A DNA stretch of 64,000 nt from Terrirubrum flagellatum (GTDB lineage Bacteria > Pseudomonadota > Alphaproteobacteria > Rhizobiales > Beijerinckiaceae): contig NZ_CP091851.1 of the NCBI RefSeq assembly GCF_022059845.1, positions 1,550,001 through 1,614,000 on the forward strand, written 5' to 3'. Within the stretch, counting starts at the first letter, position 1. The number at the start of each line of letters is the position of its first letter. The notes below the pieces were generated by a model, which was not told where the DNA came from, did not search any database, and was given only the letters and a program-made list of their open reading frames with translations. The position numbers and the translations under genes were made by a program. Below, one piece after another: positions 43,265-52,559 of the stretch.

Positions 43265-43317
43265 ATTCCTTCTGGCGGACAGCGCGCCGCGGCGCGGACG
43301 GGTTGGGGACGACGGCC

Positions 43318-43968
43318 ATGACTGACTTCGCCAAGGCGCGCCGCTACATGGTCGATTGCCAGCTCCGGCCTTTCGACATCACCGACCATCGTTTGCTCGC
43401 CGCCTTCGATGAGGTCGAGCGCGAGCGCTTTCTGCCCGACGAGGCGAGGGCGGTCGCCTATCTCGACCGGCTGGTCGATGTCGGCGAGGGCCGGAGGCTC
43501 CTGACGCCGATGACGCTCGCCCGGCTGATCCAGGCGCTGGCGCTCAAGGGAACGGAGCAGGTCGTCGATGTCGCCTGTGGTCTTGGCTATTCCACGGCTG
43601 TGCTCGCGCGACTTGCGGAGAAGGTCACCGGGGTGGAGAGCAGCGCGACCCTGGCGCAGGGCGCCTCGGCGAGGCTCGCCGCCTCGGGCGTCACCAACGC
43701 GACGGTCGTTCAAAGCGCGCTCGGCCAGCCGCCGTCCCTGCCTGGGCCTGTCGACGCGATCCTCATCAATGGCGCCGTGGACGTCATTCCCGCCGCCTGG
43801 GCGTCGGCTCTGAAAGAGGGCGGACGGATCGCTTTCATCCGCGCCGATCAGCCGGGGCGGGCGGCGCTCGCCACCAAGATCGGCGGCGCGCTGGCGGAGC
43901 GCGTCCTGCTGGACGCGTCCGCGCCAGCCCTTCCCGAGTTCGCGCGCCCCGTCGAATTCGCATTCTGA
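43318..43968 (+). CDS. Protein-L-isoaspartate O-methyltransferase family protein
   Basis: A 216-residue class I methyltransferase. TDFAKARRYMVDCQLRPFDITDHRLLAAFDEVERERFLP is the family's N-terminus and VVDVACGLGYSTAVLARLAEKVTGVE the SAM-binding loop (the Gly-rich motif reads ACGLGYS). The divergent alphaproteobacterial form next to tolC may not repair isoaspartate; activity is unproven. The start ATG is 43318; an earlier GTG adds five residues. Confidence 0.88.
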   Translation: MTDFAKARRYMVDCQLRPFDITDHRLLAAFDEVERERFLPDEARAVAYLDRLVDVGEGRRLLTPMTLARLIQALALKGTEQVVDVACGLGYSTAVLARLAEKVTGVESSATLAQGASARLAASGVTNATVVQSALGQPPSLPGPVDAILINGAVDVIPAAWASALKEGGRIAFIRADQPGRAALATKIGGALAERVLLDASAPALPEFARPVEFAF

Positions 43969-44194
43969 TTCGCCCGGCGCTGACGCGCTGACGAAAATCG
44001 TCAAATACTGCGCCGCCTTGTCGCGCTTTCTCTCGGCGAGTGTCGCTTTTTTGCGTCAGCTTTGGGAACTTTGCGGCTGCGGCGTGTCGACCCTTTGCGT
44101 CGGCTTCACGGCCGCACTACCTTTCCGGCAAGAGTCGGCGTGTCAAAACGCCATGGTGCGCCGCATGGTTGTGCGGCCTGTGCAGGATCGGTGA

Positions 44195-45580
44195 ATGTCG
44201 GATCATTTCCGGAGGGGAGTGGCGGCCGTCGCTCTGGCTGCTGGCGCGATGCTCGCGTTCAGCGCGTCAGTGATGGCGGAAACGCTCGAGGGCGCTCTGG
44301 CGCGCGCTTACGTCAACAACCCCACATTGAACGCCCAGCGCGCGTCGGTGCGCGCGACTGATGAGACGGTGTCCCAGGCGGTCGGCGCCTATCGTCCCCG
44401 TGTGACCGGCACAGCCGATGTCGGCGCGCAGGAGGACGTCAACAGAACGCCGGCAAACGGACGGGTGGTGCAGGATTACCTTCCGCGCGGCGCCTCGTTG
44501 ACGGTCAACCAGACGATCTGGAACGGCAATCGCATCGCGAACGGCATCTCCCAGGCGGAGTCGAACGTCCTCGCGGCGCGCGAAACGCTGCGCAACACTG
44601 AATTGCAGGTGCTGCTGGACGGCGTCACGGCGTACATGAACGTGATGCGCGACACCGCCATTCTCGGCGTGCGTCGCAGCAACGTCGAAGTGCTGGAAGA
44701 GCAATTGCGGCAGGTCCGCGATCGCTTCAATGTCGGCGAGGTCACGCGCACCGACGTCGCGCAGACCGAGGCGTCGCTTGCTCAGGGCCGTTCGGACGCG
44801 GCGGTGGCGGAATCCAATCTTCGCTCGTCGCTTGCGACCTATCGTCAGCGCATCGGCGTCGACGCCAAACAACTCGCGCCGGCGAAACCGCTCGATCGAT
44901 TGATGCCGAAATCGGCCGAGGGCGCCGTCAAGTCGGCCTTTCTCGAACATCCGGCCATCCAGGCCTCGCAACATGGCGTGGACGCCGCCGAACTTAACGT
45001 CCGCGTCGTCGAGGCCGATCTGTTTCCATCATTGTCGGCCGTCGGCACCCTGACCCGGCGCTGGGATCTGCAGGGCCGCGACATCGATCGGACGTCCATG
45101 TCCGTGGTCGCTCAGGTCAGCATTCCGATCTACGAAGGCGGCATCGTCTATTCGCGCGTGCGTCAGGCGAAAGAGCAGCTTGGCCAGCAGCGGATCAGCG
45201 TCGATGTGGTGCGCGATCAGGTGCGTCAGGCGATTTTCGCCGGCTGGGCGCTGGTCGAAGCGACGAAGCTGCAGGTCACTGCAGCGCAGGCGCAGGTGCA
45301 GGCCGCTGAAGTCGCGCTCGCGGGCGTGCGTGAAGAGGCGAAGGTCGGGCAGCGCACGACGCTCGATGTTCTCAATGCGCAGCAGACGGTGGCGTCCGGC
45401 CGCGTCGCGCTCGTCACGGCGCAGCGCGATCGCGTCGTCGCGACCTATACGTTGCTGTCGGCGACTGGGCGTCTCTCCGCGGCTACTCTCGGCTTGCGCT
45501 CGGAGCGCTATGACGCGCGCGTGCATTTCGATCAGGTGCGCAACAAGTTCATCGGCCTCGACACGCCGGGCGGTCGCTGA
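44195..45580 (+). CDS. tolC: TolC family outer membrane efflux protein
   Basis: A 461-residue outer-membrane channel for type I secretion and multidrug efflux. A signal peptide (residues 1-28, ending SVMA) is followed by ETLEGALARAYVNNPTLNAQRASVRATDETV. Two long helical repeats are visible: one ends RDRFNVGEVTRTDVAQTEASLAQGRSD, the other REEAKVGQRTTLDVLNAQQTVASGRV, the standard OEP hinge motifs. The order pcm-tolC-popZ-valS is conserved in Rhizobiales. Confidence 0.96.
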   Translation: MSDHFRRGVAAVALAAGAMLAFSASVMAETLEGALARAYVNNPTLNAQRASVRATDETVSQAVGAYRPRVTGTADVGAQEDVNRTPANGRVVQDYLPRGASLTVNQTIWNGNRIANGISQAESNVLAARETLRNTELQVLLDGVTAYMNVMRDTAILGVRRSNVEVLEEQLRQVRDRFNVGEVTRTDVAQTEASLAQGRSDAAVAESNLRSSLATYRQRIGVDAKQLAPAKPLDRLMPKSAEGAVKSAFLEHPAIQASQHGVDAAELNVRVVEADLFPSLSAVGTLTRRWDLQGRDIDRTSMSVVAQVSIPIYEGGIVYSRVRQAKEQLGQQRISVDVVRDQVRQAIFAGWALVEATKLQVTAAQAQVQAAEVALAGVREEAKVGQRTTLDVLNAQQTVASGRVALVTAQRDRVVATYTLLSATGRLSAATLGLRSERYDARVHFDQVRNKFIGLDTPGGR

Positions 45581-45768
45581 GCGATCAGCGGCTCCGTCGT
45601 CTCGCGCATCGCCAATTTCTTCCGGAACGTCACTGATATTCGCGGCAAGTTCGCCGTGGACTCGGCGTCCGCGCCGCTTGCGCGCTGTTCGCTTGCGCCA
45701 ATAATCAACGTTCGAGGCGGGGAATTGATTCGACGTCTCGATCGTCGGGCGGGCGATTGGAAAATGGC

Positions 45769-46332
45769 ATGAGCAGCGCGAGTCCCAAAAGCAGTGAACC
45801 GTCGATGGAGGAGATTCTCGCCTCCATCCGCCGGATCATCGCCGATGATCAGCCTGCGAAAGCCGCGCCGCCCGCCGAGCCTCCAGCGCCCGAGCCGCAG
45901 CCGCTCGAAGACGACATCCTCGATCTCGAGGATGAGCCGGAGCAGGCGGAGACCGACGAAATCGTCTTCGCCGATGCTCCCGATCCGGAGCCCGAGCCGG
46001 AGTCCGCGCCCGAACCGGAGCCCGAGTTCGAGGCCGCTCCTCCGCCGCCGCCTCCCGCGCCCCGACCGGTGATGCGCCAGCCGGAGCCGGAATGGACGCG
46101 ACCTGAACCGGCGCTTGATCCGCTGATTTCGCAGCAGGCGGGCGCGGCGGTCGGACAGGCGTTCCATTCGCTTGCAGGCTCGATTCTCGCTGGCTCCCAA
46201 AAGACCCTCGATGACGTGGTCCGCGAGCTTTTGCGGCCGATGTTGAAGGAATGGCTCGACGACAACCTGCCGGGGATCGTCGAGCGGCTCGTAAGGGCCG
46301 AGATCGAGCGCGTGGCCCGCGGCGGCCGCTGA
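45769..46332 (+). CDS. popZ: PopZ family polar organising protein (DUF2497)
   Basis: A 187-residue scaffold that forms a polymeric hub at the cell pole and anchors the chromosome. The N-terminal region EPSMEEILASIRRIIADDQP is the conserved client-binding helix. The middle is an acidic, Pro-rich disordered linker (EPEPESAPEPEPEFEAAPPPPPP). The C-terminal helices DDVVRELLRPMLKEWLDDNLPGIVERLVRAEIERV form the oligomerisation part. The start ATG is 45769; a TTG 12 bases upstream is less likely. valS follows. Confidence 0.9.
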   Translation: MSSASPKSSEPSMEEILASIRRIIADDQPAKAAPPAEPPAPEPQPLEDDILDLEDEPEQAETDEIVFADAPDPEPEPESAPEPEPEFEAAPPPPPPAPRPVMRQPEPEWTRPEPALDPLISQQAGAAVGQAFHSLAGSILAGSQKTLDDVVRELLRPMLKEWLDDNLPGIVERLVRAEIERVARGGR

Positions 46333-46447
46333 CGGACGTCACGCAGGGCCGATCCGCGCCATTCTGGCGTTGACGGATGGCGGGCCATCCTTTTTGAACA
46401 GCCGCCTGTCGCCGGCCGCAGAGCGTGGTCGGCTCCCGGATGCGATC

Positions 46448-49231
46448 ATGACGATGGACAAGACTTTCGAGCCGGCGGCGGTGGAAGCGCGCGTCGCGGC
46501 TCAGTGGGAAGCCCGGGAATGCTTCAAGGCCGGCCGGCCTGACCGCGCCGGGGCGGAGCCCTACACGATCGTCATTCCGCCGCCGAACGTCACCGGCTCG
46601 CTCCATATGGGGCACGCGCTCAACAACACCTTGCAGGACGTGCTCTGCCGCTTCGAGCGCATGCGCGGCAGGGACGTGCTGTGGCAGCCCGGCACCGACC
46701 ATGCCGGCATCGCGACGCAGATGGTGGTCGAACGCAGGCTGATGGAAACGCAGCAGCCCGGCCGCCGCGATCTCGGCCGCGAGAAATTCGTGGAGAAGGT
46801 GTGGGAGCAGAAGGCGGAATCGGAATCGATCATCCTCGGCCAGCTTCGCCGTCTCGGCGCGAGCTGCGACTGGTCGCGCACGCGCTTCACCATGGACGAG
46901 GGCCTGAGCAAGGCCGTGCTCAAGGTCTTTGTCGATCTCTATAATGACGGGTTGATCTATCGCGACAAAAGGCTGGTGAACTGGGACCCGAAATTCCAGA
47001 GCGCGATTTCCGATCTCGAAGTCGAGCAGATCGAGGTCAAAGGCCATCTCTGGCATTTCAACTATCCGCTCGCCGACAAGACCTACAACGCGAGCGATCC
47101 CTCGACCTACATCACCGTCGCGACGACGCGGCCGGAGACGATGCTGGGCGACACCGCGGTCGCCGTGCATCCCGAGGACGAGCGCTGGAAGCCGCTGATC
47201 GGCAAAATGGTGCGGCTGCCGCTCGTCGGTCGTCTCATCCCGATCGTTGGCGATGAATATTCCGATCCCGAGAAGGGATCGGGTGCGGTGAAGATCACGC
47301 CGGCGCACGACTTCAATGATTTCGATGTCGGCCGTCGTCACAAGCTGCCGCTTGTCAATATCTTCGATGCGGAAGCGCAGATGCTGCTGCGCGACAATGA
47401 GGACTTCCTTGCCGGCGCGCAGGCGTCGCCCGACCTCGACGAGGTGCTGGCGCTCAACGGGCAGGACCGCGTCTACGCGCGCAAGCAGATCGTCGCGATG
47501 ATGGAGGCGCGCGGCTTCCTTCAGAAGGTTGAGCCGCATGTTCATATGGTTCCGCATGGCGACCGCTCGAATGCGCCGATCGAGCCTTATCTGACCGACC
47601 AGTGGTACGTGAACGTCAAGCCGCTGGCGGAGAAGGCGATGGAGGCGGTGCGCGAAGGCAGGACGCGCATCGTGCCGGAGAATTGGGAGAAGACTTACTT
47701 TCAGTGGCTCGAAAATATCGAGCCCTGGTGCGTGTCGCGCCAGCTCTGGTGGGGCCATCAGATCCCGGCGTGGTACGGTCCCGATGGACGCGTCTTCGTC
47801 GCGGAGAGCGAGGAGCATGCGATCGCAGCCGCGCTCGCCTATTATGTCGAAGAGGGCGTGATCGATGATTTCGGCGGCGCCGATCTCGCGCGCGATCCCG
47901 AGAAGCTCGCGAATTTCCTGACCCGCGACGAGGACGTGCTCGACACCTGGTTTTCGTCAGCGTTGTGGCCGTTCTCGACGCTCGGCTGGCCTGACGAGAC
48001 GCCTGAAGTCGCGCGCTATTATCCCACCAACGCGCTCGTCACCGGCTTCGACATCATCTTCTTCTGGGTCGCCCGCATGATGATGATGGGCCTCCACTTC
48101 ATGGAGGAGGTCCCGTTCAGGGATGTCTATATCCACGCGCTCGTCCGCGACGAGAAGGGCGCGAAGATGTCGAAGTCGAAGGGCAACGTCATCGATCCCC
48201 TGAAGCTCATCGACGACTACGGCGCCGACGCGTTGCGCTTCACCCTGACCGCCATGGCGGCGCAGGGGCGCGACATCAAGCTCTCGATCAACCGTGTCGA
48301 CGGCTACAAATCCTTCGCAACGAAGCTGTGGAACGCGGCGCGCTTCGCCGAGATGAATGGCTGCGAGCGCGTCGCCTCCTTCAATCCGCGCGCGGCGAAG
48401 GAGACGCTGAACGTCTGGGCGATCGGCGAATGCGCCGAGGCGGCGGCCGAGGTGACGAGCGCGATCGAGGCCTATCGCTTCAACGACGCGGCGGCGGCGA
48501 TCTACCGCTTCACCTGGAACATCTTCTGCGACTGGTATCTCGAACTGTCGAAGCCGGTGCTGTCGGGTGAAGAGGGAGCGGCGAAGCAGGAAACGCGCGC
48601 AACCGTCGCGTTTCTGATCGACGAGATTTGCAAGCTCCTGCATCCCTTCATGCCGTTCCTCACCGAAGAGCTCTGGGCGATCAAGGGCGGCGCGGCCGGA
48701 CGCCCGCAGATGCTCGCGCTGACCGAATGGCCAGATCTCGCCGGCCTCGAAAATGAGGCAGCGGAACAAGAGATCGGCTTCGTCGTCGATTTGATTTCCG
48801 AGATCCGCTCGGTGCGCGTCGAGACGAATGTGCCCGCGGGCGCGCAGGTCGGCCTCGTCATGGTCGGCGCCGGCGTTTCGGTCGAGGATGCGATCGCGCG
48901 CTGGAAGCCGATGATCGCGCGGCTGGCGCGCCTGTCCGACATCTCGTTTGCGAGCGCCGCGCCGGCGCAGTCGGCGCAGATCATCGTGCGCGGCGCGACG
49001 GCGGCGCTGCCGCTCGAAGGCGTCGTCGATCTCGGCGCCGAGAGCGCGCGCCTGACCAAGGAGATCGCCAAGCTCCAGCAGGATGTGGCGAAGATCGACG
49101 CCAAGCTCGGCAATCGGGACTTCATCGCCCGCGCGCCGGAAGAGGTTGTCGAGGAGCAGCGCGATCGCAAGGACGAAGCGCTGGCGCGCATGACGAAGAT
49201 CGGGGACGCTTTGAAGCGATTGGCGGGATAG
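46448..49231 (+). CDS. valS: Valyl-tRNA synthetase
   Basis: A 927-residue class I synthetase. The HIGH motif is HMGH at residues 53-56 (PPPNVTGSLHMGHALNNTLQ), KMSKS is KMSKSKGN near residue 573. The editing domain contains TTRPETMLGDTAVAVHPED. The C-terminal coiled coil (ESARLTKEIAKLQQDVAKIDAKLGNRDFIARAPEEVVEEQ) is intact. The start is ATG 46448 before the FEPAAVEARVAAQW region; ATG 46454 is also possible. Confidence 0.97.
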   Translation: MTMDKTFEPAAVEARVAAQWEARECFKAGRPDRAGAEPYTIVIPPPNVTGSLHMGHALNNTLQDVLCRFERMRGRDVLWQPGTDHAGIATQMVVERRLMETQQPGRRDLGREKFVEKVWEQKAESESIILGQLRRLGASCDWSRTRFTMDEGLSKAVLKVFVDLYNDGLIYRDKRLVNWDPKFQSAISDLEVEQIEVKGHLWHFNYPLADKTYNASDPSTYITVATTRPETMLGDTAVAVHPEDERWKPLIGKMVRLPLVGRLIPIVGDEYSDPEKGSGAVKITPAHDFNDFDVGRRHKLPLVNIFDAEAQMLLRDNEDFLAGAQASPDLDEVLALNGQDRVYARKQIVAMMEARGFLQKVEPHVHMVPHGDRSNAPIEPYLTDQWYVNVKPLAEKAMEAVREGRTRIVPENWEKTYFQWLENIEPWCVSRQLWWGHQIPAWYGPDGRVFVAESEEHAIAAALAYYVEEGVIDDFGGADLARDPEKLANFLTRDEDVLDTWFSSALWPFSTLGWPDETPEVARYYPTNALVTGFDIIFFWVARMMMMGLHFMEEVPFRDVYIHALVRDEKGAKMSKSKGNVIDPLKLIDDYGADALRFTLTAMAAQGRDIKLSINRVDGYKSFATKLWNAARFAEMNGCERVASFNPRAAKETLNVWAIGECAEAAAEVTSAIEAYRFNDAAAAIYRFTWNIFCDWYLELSKPVLSGEEGAAKQETRATVAFLIDEICKLLHPFMPFLTEELWAIKGGAAGRPQMLALTEWPDLAGLENEAAEQEIGFVVDLISEIRSVRVETNVPAGAQVGLVMVGAGVSVEDAIARWKPMIARLARLSDISFASAAPAQSAQIIVRGATAALPLEGVVDLGAESARLTKEIAKLQQDVAKIDAKLGNRDFIARAPEEVVEEQRDRKDEALARMTKIGDALKRLAG

Positions 49232-49290
49232 CTGTCACCTGGCTGTCAGCTTGACGCTCCATCGTCGCGAGACAGCGAAGGAGGGCGCTC

Positions 49291-50922
49291 ATGTTCCGTC
49301 GCGACGCGTTCGGCCGGTATGATCTCGGCGATTTCTCGACACTCGATCTGACGCCATCGCGGCGCGGGTTTCTGCGCGCTGCGGCCGGTTCCGGACTGCT
49401 GCTGACTTCAGGCGCGATTTTCGATCAGCGCGCCTGGGCCGATCCGGTTTTCGCAGCCTATCCCTTCTCGCTCGGCGTCGCCTCGGGCGAGCCCGCGCCT
49501 GATGGCTTCGTCATCTGGACGAAGCTTGCGCCGAAGCCGTTCGAGCGCAATGGCGGCATGCCGATGAAGCCGGTCGAGGTCGCCTGGGAGATCGGCTCCG
49601 AACAGAACATGCGGACCATTCTCCAGCGCGGCGTCGCGGTCGCGCGCCCGGAACTCGGGCACGCGGTCCATGTCGAGATCGCGGGACTGCAGGCCAATCG
49701 CGACTATTTCTATCGTTTCAGCGTCGGCGGCGAGCGGACGATCACCGGCCGGGCGCGGACTTCGCCTCCGCCGGGCGCGCCGCTCGACAGGCTCAGCGTC
49801 GGCGTCGTCGGCTGCCAGCGCTACGACGACGGATATTTCACCGCCTATCGCCATGTGGCGGAGGAGCGTTTCGACGTCGTCTTCCACTATGGCGACTATA
49901 TCTACGAGTATCGCGTCGTGCGGCCGGGCGAACGGCCTCTCGCCGTCGCGCGGGTGATGCCGACTGAACCCGATGTCACTTACACGCTGAGCGACTATCG
50001 CCTGCGCTACGCGATCTACAAGAGCGACCCCGATCTTCAACTCGCGCACGCCTCGGCGCCATGGCTCGTCTCGTTCGACGATCACGAGGTCGAGAACAAT
50101 TGGGCGGACATGCATTCGGAAAAACCGGGCGTGCCGCCGGAAATCTTCGCGCTGCGGCGCGTCGCGGCGTTCCAGGCCTGGTATGAGCATATGCCGCTGC
50201 GTCCGAGCGCGATGCCGCGCGGCGCTTTCATCGACGCCCATCGTCGGTTCGACTTCGGAACTCTGGCGCAGTTCAATGTGCTCGACACGCGCCAGCATCG
50301 CACGACGCAGCCATGCGGCGACGGTTCGCACGCCGCCTGCGCCGATGCGCTGAAGCCTGACAACACGATGATGGGCGCGAGCCAGGAAGCCTGGCTCTAT
50401 GACGGCTTCAGATCGTCAGGCGCGCGCTGGAACGTGCTGGCGCAGCAGGTGATGCTCATGCGCCATGATCGCGATCCGTCGCCTGACAAGATCGGCTACA
50501 GCATGGACAAATGGGACGGCGCCGTCGCGGCGCGCGAGCGGCTGTTCAAGGCGATCGAGGAGTCGAAGCTCGCCAATCCCGTCGTGCTGACCGGCGACAT
50601 CCACCAGAACTGGGCGGGCGAACTGAAAGCCGATTTCGACAAGGCGTCGTCGAAAACGCTCGGCGTCGAGTTTGTGGCGACCTCAATTACGTCGGGCGGC
50701 GACGGCGCCGACATAACGAGGGGCGGCGAGGTGATGCTGTCGAAGAACCCGCATATGCGCTTCTTCAACAATCAGCGCGGCTATATGCGCCATATCCTCA
50801 CGCCCGAGCGTTGGCAGGCGGACTATCGCGTGCTCGACCGCGTGTCGGTCGCCGGCGCGCCGGTGAAGACGCGGAAGTCTTTTGTGGTCGAGGCGGGAAA
50901 GACTGTTCTCGCGGACGCGTAA
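49291..50922 (+). CDS. phoD: PhoD-family alkaline phosphatase
   Basis: A 543-residue Tat-exported phosphatase/phosphodiesterase. The signal has SRRGFLRAAAGSGLLLTSGAIF around residues 29-50. The PhoD N-terminal domain (FSLGVASGEPAPDGFVIWTKLAP) precedes the metal-binding part: VGVVGCQRYDDGYFTAYRHVAEE, HYGDYIYEYRVVRP, SFDDHEVENNWADMHSE and VVLTGDIHQNW. PhoD enzymes use Ca2+ and Fe3+ and scavenge phosphate from organic esters. A Pho box was not identified by eye. Confidence 0.93.
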   Translation: MFRRDAFGRYDLGDFSTLDLTPSRRGFLRAAAGSGLLLTSGAIFDQRAWADPVFAAYPFSLGVASGEPAPDGFVIWTKLAPKPFERNGGMPMKPVEVAWEIGSEQNMRTILQRGVAVARPELGHAVHVEIAGLQANRDYFYRFSVGGERTITGRARTSPPPGAPLDRLSVGVVGCQRYDDGYFTAYRHVAEERFDVVFHYGDYIYEYRVVRPGERPLAVARVMPTEPDVTYTLSDYRLRYAIYKSDPDLQLAHASAPWLVSFDDHEVENNWADMHSEKPGVPPEIFALRRVAAFQAWYEHMPLRPSAMPRGAFIDAHRRFDFGTLAQFNVLDTRQHRTTQPCGDGSHAACADALKPDNTMMGASQEAWLYDGFRSSGARWNVLAQQVMLMRHDRDPSPDKIGYSMDKWDGAVAARERLFKAIEESKLANPVVLTGDIHQNWAGELKADFDKASSKTLGVEFVATSITSGGDGADITRGGEVMLSKNPHMRFFNNQRGYMRHILTPERWQADYRVLDRVSVAGAPVKTRKSFVVEAGKTVLADA

Positions 50923-50997
50923 AGCCAAACGTCAGGGCCGCCGCACGCGATCAGGCGCGCGGCGAAATCCCGACGAAAATTCCGGTTCGATCGCCAG

Positions 50998-51408
50998 CTA
51001 CTGCGAAACGGCGGCGCGGTTTCGCTCCCATCGCGCCACGACCTGATCGACATCCAGCGCGCCGACGCGCGTCGGCGGACCATCCACCACGGTCGCGTTG
51101 ATCTTCACGATTTCGGCGTTGAGCGCGGCGATGCGACGACGGACGGTCGCTTCATCGGGAAGCCTCTCGATCGCGGCGAGCTCCTTCTCGACCTTGCGGA
51201 GCAATTCGAGCGAGGGCGGCAGTTGCGAAATCTGCTCGCGCTTCACGAGCTGCTTCACCCACCAGAGCGGATCATATTCCCGGTCAAGATCGGGAAGGGG
51301 CTTGCCGGCGCCTGGCAGGTTATCGAGGGCTCCCTTTTCCATGGCGACGCGAATCTGCGCCTCGGTCCAGGATTCCCAGCTCGACCATGGAGGTTTGCGA
51401 TGCGTCAT
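50998..51408 (-). CDS. DUF1992 (DnaJ-homologue subfamily C member 28-like) protein
   Basis: A 136-residue protein: WTEAQIRVAMEKGALDNLPGAGKPLPDLDREYDPLWWVKQLVKREQIS, then LPPSLELLRKVEKELAAIERLPDEATVRRRIAALNAEI. This is DUF1992, found alone in bacteria and as the C-terminal domain of DNAJC28 in eukaryotes; no J-domain here. Function unknown. The ATG at 51408 is preferred over one 12 bases upstream. Confidence 0.92.
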   Translation of the reverse strand: MTHRKPPWSSWESWTEAQIRVAMEKGALDNLPGAGKPLPDLDREYDPLWWVKQLVKREQISQLPPSLELLRKVEKELAAIERLPDEATVRRRIAALNAEIVKINATVVDGPPTRVGALDVDQVVARWERNRAAVSQ

Positions 51409-51441
51409 GACAGCGATCACTCCGCCTTTCAGCGGCGTCGA

Positions 51442-52185
51442 TCAGCTCACAGCGCGCGCCGCGAGATAGAAGCCTAGCGCGAGCAGGCCCAAAAAGAACC
51501 AGCGGCGGAATGTCGCCGGGCTGACGCGCTCGCGCGCGAACTGGCCGGCGTACATGCCGATGAAAGTGGGAATGAGGACGGCGATGGAGGCGAGGGCGGC
51601 GCGCGTCTCGAACGCGCCGTCATGCAGAAGACCGGCGCCAAGCGCGATCGTCGACACGGTGAAGGACAGGCCGAGCGCCTGGATCAGGTCGTCCTTGTCG
51701 AGGCCGATGGCCTGGAGATAGGGCACGGCCGGCAGCACGAAGACGCCGGTCGCCGCGGTGATGAAGCCGGTCGCGATGCCGACGAGAGGCGCTGCCCAGA
51801 CCTCAGCGTTTCGCGGAACCGACAACTTGATCGCCGACAGGCCGACGAGCGCGTAGACGATCAGAGCGACGCCCAGCGCCATGACAGCCCTGCCGGCATT
51901 GGCGCCGGTCAGGATGCCGCCGCCGAGCCAGGCGCCCACGCAGACGCCGGTGAGCATCGGCCAGAGGCGGCGCGAGAGTTCGAGCAGGCGCGGTCCCGAC
52001 AATTGCCAGAGATTGGTGATCAGCGAGGGCGCGATCAGCAAAGACGCCGCCTGCGCCGGCGGCATGAAGAGGCTCAGCAGGCCGATCGCGATCGTCGGCA
52101 GGCCTAGCCCGATCATGCCTTTGACGAAACCGGCAAGGATGAAGATCGCGGCGACGGCGATGAGCGGTAGGAGATGGAAATCCAT
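51442..52185 (-). CDS. TauE/SafE family sulfite/organosulfonate exporter-like protein
   Basis: A 247-residue membrane protein with about eight hydrophobic segments in two halves. The family motif occurs twice: FVKGMIGLGLPTIAIGLLSLF in the first half and GFITAATGVFVLPAVPYLQAIG in the second. Family members carry sulfite, sulfoacetate or other anions; substrate unknown. The ATG at 52185 (DFHLLPLIA) is chosen, with an in-frame GTG six bases upstream. Confidence 0.9.
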   Translation of the reverse strand: MDFHLLPLIAVAAIFILAGFVKGMIGLGLPTIAIGLLSLFMPPAQAASLLIAPSLITNLWQLSGPRLLELSRRLWPMLTGVCVGAWLGGGILTGANAGRAVMALGVALIVYALVGLSAIKLSVPRNAEVWAAPLVGIATGFITAATGVFVLPAVPYLQAIGLDKDDLIQALGLSFTVSTIALGAGLLHDGAFETRAALASIAVLIPTFIGMYAGQFARERVSPATFRRWFFLGLLALGFYLAARAVS

Positions 52186-52288
52186 GATCACTTTCGTCCG
52201 TTGCGATCCGCGTTAGCAGCCTCGCAAACGGCTTGTTTCGATCCGCGTCGAAGCGTCGTCGCCTAACGTCAGGAGTTGTTTCCGCGAT

Positions 52289-52410
52289 GTTGCATCACTG
52301 CAACAGATTAACCCGAACTCGTTCTATCAAGGCTGGATTGGCCGCATTTGCCGCGATCCCGCCAAAATCGGCTTGCAGCGTGAAGCTGTGACAAGCCAGT
52401 GAATTGTCAC
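52289..52410. promoter_or_regulatory. Dyad sequences upstream of ilvD
   Basis: The 374-base gap before ilvD holds two clear dyads: GTTGCA-TCAC-TGCAAC (52289-52304) and GTGACAA, nine bases, TTGTCAC (52388-52410). They may be operators or RNA hairpins. No promoter or attenuator can be named, and the rest of the gap shows nothing recognisable. Confidence 0.35.
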
Positions 52411-52559
52411 AAGTTTGACCGCGTGCCTTCCATGTCACGCGCCGCATCCGGGCCTGCTCCGCCGTTGGACAAGGCTGACGAAACCGGTGTTGCGCGTTCG
52501 CCATAGATCGGCCCGCCCCCGGGGTTGGGGTGAATGTCGAGGCGACGGAACGAAGCTTG

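Noticed and set aside
45836-47818. Very long minus-strand frame opposite popZ and valS
   Set aside because: GC-rich shadow frame; the plus strand encodes two clear conserved proteins.
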